DNA of 64,000 bases from Terriglobales bacterium (lineage in GTDB: Bacteria; Acidobacteriota; Terriglobia; Terriglobales; Acidobacteriaceae), in NCBI GenBank assembly GCA_035651995.1, contig DASRER010000002.1, forward strand, positions 1 through 64,000, given 5' to 3'. A model generated the notes under the pieces. The model did not search any database. It was not told where the DNA came from and saw nothing but the letters and a program-made list of their open reading frames with translations. Both the position numbers and the translations under genes were made by a program. Positions 59,984-64,000 of the stretch are shown one piece after another (position 1 is the first letter of the stretch; each line of letters starts with the position of its first letter).

Positions 59984-61201
59984 CTATTCGAACCTGAGCG
60001 CTTCGATCGGGTCCAGTTGCGCCGCCCGACGCGCCGGGTAGTATCCGAAGAACACTCCCACGAAGACGGAAAACAGCACCGCGACCGCGATCGCGCTGGG
60101 CGGAATCATCATTGGCCAATCCAGAGCGCGGCCGATCCCCAGCGATCCAAAGAATCCCACGGCCACGCCCAGTGCCCCGCCGAACAGGCTGAGCAGCACC
60201 GCCTCGCCCAGGAATTGCGCCTGCACGTTCCACTCCGTGGCGCCGACCGCCAGGCGAATGCCGATCTCACGAGTACGCTCGGTGACTGACACCAGCATCA
60301 CATTCATGATCCCGATACCGCCCACCAGCAGCGACACCGAAGCGATCCCAACCAGCAGGAAAGTGAACGTGCGGCTGGCGTCAAGCTGCGCCTGCACAAC
60401 TTCTTCGGGCTTGCGGATGTTGAAGTCGTCGTCTTGGCCTGGCTGAATGCGGTGGCGCTCTCGCAGCAGAACCGCTAATTGTTCGGTCGCAATCGGGACC
60501 ATCTCTCGCGATACGGCCGAGCACATGATGTCGTCGAGCCAGCTGTTGCCGTTCAGCTTCTTCATCACCGTGGTGTACGGCATCAGGATGAAGTCGTCCT
60601 GGTCCTGTCCGAACGACGAATAACCCTTCGCCGCCAGCGTTCCGATGACCTGGCACGGGATCGTGCCCACCCGGAGGGTCGCGCCGATCGGATTCTGCAC
60701 GCCGAACAACTGCTGCTGGATCGTGTGCCCGATCACGCACACATTCGCCGCGCGCGTCACGTCATCGTCGGTGAAGTTAGCGCCGGATGCGATGCTCCAG
60801 CGCTTGATCTCCAGATACGCCGGGCCCTCACCGCGATACTGCGTGTTCCAGTTGTTGCCGCCAAACACCACCTGCGTGCGCCCGTCGGACTGCGGCGAGA
60901 CAGCCTTCACCAGGTTGGTCTGCCGGGCGATGGCTTCCGCGTCGCTCACCAGCAGAGTTTTGGTGCCATGCGTCCCGGTACGAACACCGTTGGGGGCGCG
61001 CCCGCCGGCTTCGATCCAGACAAGGTTGTCGCCCAGGTTCTCCAACTGGTTCTGTATCTGTGCCGAGCCGGCATTGCCGATCGCTACCACGCAGATCACC
61101 GCCGCGATGCCGATGGTGATGCCCAGCACCGTCAGCGTGCTCCGCGTCTTATTGCGCTGCAGGAAGCGGACGCCTTCGCGCAGCAGAGAGAACAGCAACA
61201 T
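59984..61201 (-). CDS. MacB-type ABC transporter permease
   Basis: This 405-aa protein has one N-terminal helix (about 20-42, STLTVLGITIGIAAVICVVAIG), a large periplasmic MacB-PCD domain (to about 270), and three C-terminal helices with the FtsX-type block GGIGIMNVMLVSVTERTREIGIR. It lacks an ATPase domain and no MacB-type ATPase is adjacent, so the partner is elsewhere. It may act in lipoprotein, peptide or toxin efflux by mechanotransmission. It converges on the PilZ genes. Confidence 0.88.
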   Translation of the reverse strand: MLLFSLLREGVRFLQRNKTRSTLTVLGITIGIAAVICVVAIGNAGSAQIQNQLENLGDNLVWIEAGGRAPNGVRTGTHGTKTLLVSDAEAIARQTNLVKAVSPQSDGRTQVVFGGNNWNTQYRGEGPAYLEIKRWSIASGANFTDDDVTRAANVCVIGHTIQQQLFGVQNPIGATLRVGTIPCQVIGTLAAKGYSSFGQDQDDFILMPYTTVMKKLNGNSWLDDIMCSAVSREMVPIATEQLAVLLRERHRIQPGQDDDFNIRKPEEVVQAQLDASRTFTFLLVGIASVSLLVGGIGIMNVMLVSVTERTREIGIRLAVGATEWNVQAQFLGEAVLLSLFGGALGVAVGFFGSLGIGRALDWPMMIPPSAIAVAVLFSVFVGVFFGYYPARRAAQLDPIEALRFE

Positions 61202-61368
61202 GACTGGCGGCCATTATCCCACGACGGACACGCCGCACTTCTTAGAACACCGCGCCCGGGGCCCTGTTGCGCACTCGGCTTCCCTGCTCGCAATTACACA
61301 AGTATTACATTCGCCTCGCTTTGTGCCTGTTAACTTCAAAGGTCGTACTGAGGACAACCAACCTGCTC

Positions 61369-62253
61369 ATGAGCTCCATGGCTGCCGCTCACCCCTGCAA
61401 CCCGAAGGTCAATTTTCTAACCACCACCATCATGGCCCTGTTTCACGGCGGCGCCGTGCTGGCGCTGTTCATGTTCAGCTGGAAGGCCCTGTTCGTCTCA
61501 GTCGCCCTGTGGTACGTCGCCGGCAGTCTCGGCATCGGCATGGGATACCACCGGCTGCTCACCCATCGCGGATATCAGACGCCGAAGTGGGTCGAATATT
61601 TCCTCACCATCTGCGCCACGCTGGCCCTCGAAGGAGGGCCCATCTTCTGGGTGGCAACGCACCGCATTCATCATCAGAATTCCGACAAGGAAGGCGATCC
61701 GCACTCGCCGCGCGACGGCGCCTGGTGGGCCCACATGGGCTGGATCCTGATGGGCGAGAGCCAGCACCACAATCGCCGCGAACTGGCCCGCTACACCCCT
61801 GACCTCGCCAAAGACAAATTTCATCTCTGGATTTCGCAATATCACTGGCTGCCGATTGCGCTGCTCGGCATCGTTCTGCTGGCGGTGGGCGGCTGGTCGT
61901 TGCTTCTGTGGGGCGTGTTCCTTCGCGTGGTGGTTGGTTTGCACTGCACCTGGCTGGTAAATTCGGCCACGCACATGTGGGGCACGCGTCGCTTCGCCAC
62001 GCGCGACGACTCCACCAACAACTTCCTGATCGCCATAATGACCTTTGGCGAAGGCTGGCATAACAACCATCACGCGCACCCCGGTTCCGCCCGCCACGGT
62101 CTGGCCTGGTGGGAGTTCGACATCAACTGGTACGGAATCCAGTTCCTGCGCCTCTTCGGCCTGGCGAAGAAGATCAAGGTCGCGCACCTTCCCGAGCGCG
62201 CCGCTGAGCAACAACCCTCTTCGACGTCCGGCCCCGAACTGATCTCCGCATGA
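61369..62253 (+). CDS. Acyl-CoA / fatty-acid desaturase (membrane di-iron)
   Basis: The product (294 aa from ATG 61369) has four transmembrane helices and the three histidine boxes of acyl-CoA desaturases: HRLLTH (near 60), HRIHHQ (near 97) and HNNHH (near 233), which bind two irons. It introduces a cis double bond in fatty acids, adjusting membrane fluidity. The block [11 protein letters not shown] is also typical. Electrons probably come from a separate ferredoxin or cytochrome. Terminated by the hairpin at 62281. Confidence 0.9.
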   Translation: MSSMAAAHPCNPKVNFLTTTIMALFHGGAVLALFMFSWKALFVSVALWYVAGSLGIGMGYHRLLTHRGYQTPKWVEYFLTICATLALEGGPIFWVATHRIHHQNSDKEGDPHSPRDGAWWAHMGWILMGESQHHNRRELARYTPDLAKDKFHLWISQYHWLPIALLGIVLLAVGGWSLLLWGVFLRVVVGLHCTWLVNSATHMWGTRRFATRDDSTNNFLIAIMTFGEGWHNNHHAHPGSARHGLAWWEFDINWYGIQFLRLFGLAKKIKVAHLPERAAEQQPSSTSGPELISA

Positions 62254-62280
62254 CCTTCGTCAACTGAAATAAGCATGGGG

Positions 62281-62310
62281 CCCGGCCGCCCTCGGCCGGG
62301 TCTTCGTTTT
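62281..62310 (+). terminator. Intrinsic terminator after the desaturase
   Basis: CCCGGCCG (62281-62288) and CGGCCGGG (62293-62300) form a perfect 8-bp stem with loop CCCT, followed by TCTTCGTTTT, 28 nt past the desaturase stop. It separates the desaturase from the two-component pair. Confidence 0.8.
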
Positions 62311-62361
62311 GCGAGGACGATGTAGCCGAGCGCCGAATCGCAGCGATAAAATCACTGCGGC

Positions 62362-63273
62362 ATGCGCATCTCCAGCCGCCGCGGCACGATCGTGTTCTTC
62401 ATCATTCTCGGCGCCATTCTTGTGGGCGTCGCGGTGGCGCTCAATGTCAGCTGGATCATCCGCAACCTGCATGAGATCGGCACCCTGATCCTGGGCGCGA
62501 TTTTCTTCGCCATCATCATCGCCGGCCTGATTCTCAACACCATCTTCCTGGTGCGCGAAATCCGCCGCAACGAGCAGCACGACAGCTTCATCAACGCGGT
62601 CACCCACGAACTGAAGACGCCCATCGCCTCCATCCGCCTGTACCTGGAAACTCTGGAATCGCGCTCGCTCGATGACCGGCAGCGGCGCCAGTTCTACGGC
62701 ATCATGCGCGACGACACCGACCGCCTGCTCGGCACGGTCGAACAGGTCTTGAAGGCCGGCGAGGCGGGGCAGAAGCGCGGACCATCGCATCCGGTGGAAT
62801 TGGAGTTTTCCGAGCTGGTGCAGCAGTGCCTCGACCTGGCGCGCACGCGCTACAACCTGCCTTCGGAGGCGTTGCGCTACGCCGTGGCGCCTTCCAACGG
62901 ACATCGTCCTGCCGTCCTGGGCGATCCCGACGAGCTGCGCACCGCCATCGGCAACGTACTCGACAACGCCATCAAGTACTCGGGCGGCAAGGTCAGCGTG
63001 GCCGTCGAGGTCTTCGAGCCCGATGAGAAGACAGTCGCGGTTCGCGTTACCGATCGCGGCATTGGCATCCCGCGCGGAGAGCTGCGCCGCATCTTCAAGC
63101 GCTTCTACCGCGTCCGCAATCGCGCCGTGGGAGAAGTGAAAGGCACCGGGCTCGGTTTGTTCATCGTCCGCAGCATCACGCGCCGCCATGGCGGCGACGT
63201 GCTCGCCGAAAGCGCCGGCGAAGGCCAGGGCGCGACCGTCACCATCCGCCTGCCACGGGTCCGCGCCGCATGA
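62362..63273 (+). CDS. Sensor histidine kinase (PhoR-like candidate)
   Basis: The 303-aa kinase has two transmembrane helices (about 8-30 and 40-63) with hardly any periplasmic loop, so it lacks a separate sensor domain. The HisKA H-box is FINAVTHELKTP (His82); the HATPase boxes are LDNAIKYS (N), DRGIGIP (G1), FKRFYRV (F) and GTGLGLFIV (G2). Such kinases often sense through partners, as PhoR does through Pst/PhoU. TAAAAT nine nt before the ATG and no Shine-Dalgarno suggest a leaderless start. It overlaps its regulator by ATGA. Confidence 0.9.
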   Translation: MRISSRRGTIVFFIILGAILVGVAVALNVSWIIRNLHEIGTLILGAIFFAIIIAGLILNTIFLVREIRRNEQHDSFINAVTHELKTPIASIRLYLETLESRSLDDRQRRQFYGIMRDDTDRLLGTVEQVLKAGEAGQKRGPSHPVELEFSELVQQCLDLARTRYNLPSEALRYAVAPSNGHRPAVLGDPDELRTAIGNVLDNAIKYSGGKVSVAVEVFEPDEKTVAVRVTDRGIGIPRGELRRIFKRFYRVRNRAVGEVKGTGLGLFIVRSITRRHGGDVLAESAGEGQGATVTIRLPRVRAA

Positions 63274-64000
63274 GCCGCCTGCTCATTGTGGAGGACGAGG
63301 CGCACCTCGCCGACGGCCTGCGCTTCAATCTCGAAGCCGAAGGCCACTCGGCCGAAGTAGTTTCCACCGGCGAAGCGGCGCTGGAAAAATTACTGTCGCA
63401 TGCGAACCCGTACGACGCCGTCGTCCTCGACGTGATGCTCCCCGGCATCGACGGCTTCCAGGTCGTGACCGAATTGCGACGCGCGAACCAGTATCTCCCG
63501 GTGCTGATGCTGACGGCGCGCGGCCGTCCGGAAGACGTGCTGAAGGGATTCGAGTCCGGCGCCGACGACTATCTGCCCAAGCCCTTCGAGCTCGCCATCC
63601 TGATGGCGCGCATCCACGGCCTGCTGCGCCGCAGCGATTGGACGCGCAATCACGCGCCGCGGCCGGCCGCCTCCGAGAACCGCGAAGCGGCCCCCGCCAA
63701 CGACGTAGTTTCCTTCAACGGTAAGACGGTCGATTTCCGCTCACTCGAACTTCGCGCCGCCGGGCGCACCATCCACCTCACCATGATGGAGGCTGACCTG
63801 CTCCGCCACCTGATCCGCAACAACGGCCAGGTCGTCTCCCGCCGATCTTTATTGGAGGATGTGTGGGGGCTGCGCGAAGACACCGACACCCGCGCCATCG
63901 ACAATTTCATCGTGCGCCTGCGCCGCTACATCGAGCGCGAACCCGCGCGCCCTCGGCATCTGCTCACCGTGCGCGGCGTCGGATACAAGTTCATCCTGGA
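63270..64000 (+). CDS. OmpR/PhoB-family response regulator (partial, runs off the window)
   Basis: The frame starts at ATG 63270 overlapping the kinase stop and runs to the window end (243 codons seen). The receiver has the acidic pocket LLIVEDE, phospho-acceptor Asp54 in VVLDVMLPG, the Thr in LMLTARG and Lys104 in YLPKPFE. The C-terminal winged helix (about 150-240, VVSRRSLLEDVWG, IDNFIVRLRRYIE and GVGYKFIL) is typical of OmpR/PhoB regulators. Together with three 11-nt Pho-box-like elements upstream of pst genes, it is a good candidate for the PhoB-like regulator of this cluster. Confidence 0.9.
   Translation, partial: MSRLLIVEDEAHLADGLRFNLEAEGHSAEVVSTGEAALEKLLSHANPYDAVVLDVMLPGIDGFQVVTELRRANQYLPVLMLTARGRPEDVLKGFESGADDYLPKPFELAILMARIHGLLRRSDWTRNHAPRPAASENREAAPANDVVSFNGKTVDFRSLELRAAGRTIHLTMMEADLLRHLIRNNGQVVSRRSLLEDVWGLREDTDTRAIDNFIVRLRRYIEREPARPRHLLTVRGVGYKFIL

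Overview
The window is GC-rich, densely coded bacterial chromosome. I infer an Acidobacteriota (Terriglobia-like) member from the gene families: alternative complex III (ActABCDEF) next to an A2-type caa3 oxidase, secreted S9 peptidases, winged-helix/TolB/TPR regulators, metallophosphoesterases with ASH and Ig-like tails, and tandem PilZ proteins. There is no plasmid, phage, IS or CRISPR signature. The taxonomy is inference, because no rRNA gene is present.

Layout. (1) 1-6.5 kb: a complete, tightly overlapping histidine operon, hisIGDCBHFA. It is preceded by what looks like a classical attenuator: a short leader peptide with six His codons in a seven-codon stretch, an alternative pairing scheme, and a strong intrinsic terminator. 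(2) 6.5-17 kb: an unknown membrane protein, the MsrP/MsrQ methionine-sulfoxide repair pair, a phospholipase C-like lipoprotein phosphoesterase, an S9 peptidase, a secreted protein of unknown function, a metallophosphoesterase interrupted by one amber codon, and a protein with two retropepsin-like DTG domains. (3) 17-19.4 kb: a winged-helix/TolB/TPR regulator. (4) 19.4-32 kb, minus strand: one respiratory operon running actA-B-C-D-E-F, a protein of unknown function, sco, ctaC-D-E-F. It should carry electrons from quinol through alternative complex III to an aa3-type oxygen reductase. (5) 32-44 kb: mixed housekeeping genes (metallophosphoesterase, galT, yraN, aminotransferase, EamA exporter, cysS, pgsA, tRNA-Val, a TPR-PrsW fusion, FmdB zinc ribbon), with decayed gene relics in the gaps. 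(6) 44-50 kb: an S24-type repressor with a repeat-rich divergent control region, a second S9 peptidase, a DUF1028 protein, rhodanese, DoxX and TauE/SafE. (7) 50.5-57.7 kb, minus strand: a phosphate regulon, phoU, pstS, porin, then pstC-A-B-phoU. It has three 11-nt-periodic Pho-box-like elements and a terminator between the two pst transcripts. (8) 57.8-64 kb: two tandem PilZ paralogues, a MacB-type permease, a fatty-acid desaturase, and a sensor kinase/response regulator pair (the regulator runs off the window) that is a natural PhoR/PhoB candidate for the nearby regulon.

Cross-cutting observations. Several genes have a -10-like hexamer 8-10 nt before the start codon and no Shine-Dalgarno, suggesting leaderless transcripts. 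AT-rich 'word-repeat' elements, mostly with inverted arms, occur in otherwise GC-rich gaps and, in one case, inside the signal-peptide region of sco. At least three gaps hold recognisable gene relics. I found no clearly new defence or mobile system. The strongest candidates for follow-up are the his attenuator, the Pho-box architecture, the word-repeat elements, the two-domain retropepsin, the TPR-PrsW fusion and the amber-split phosphoesterase.
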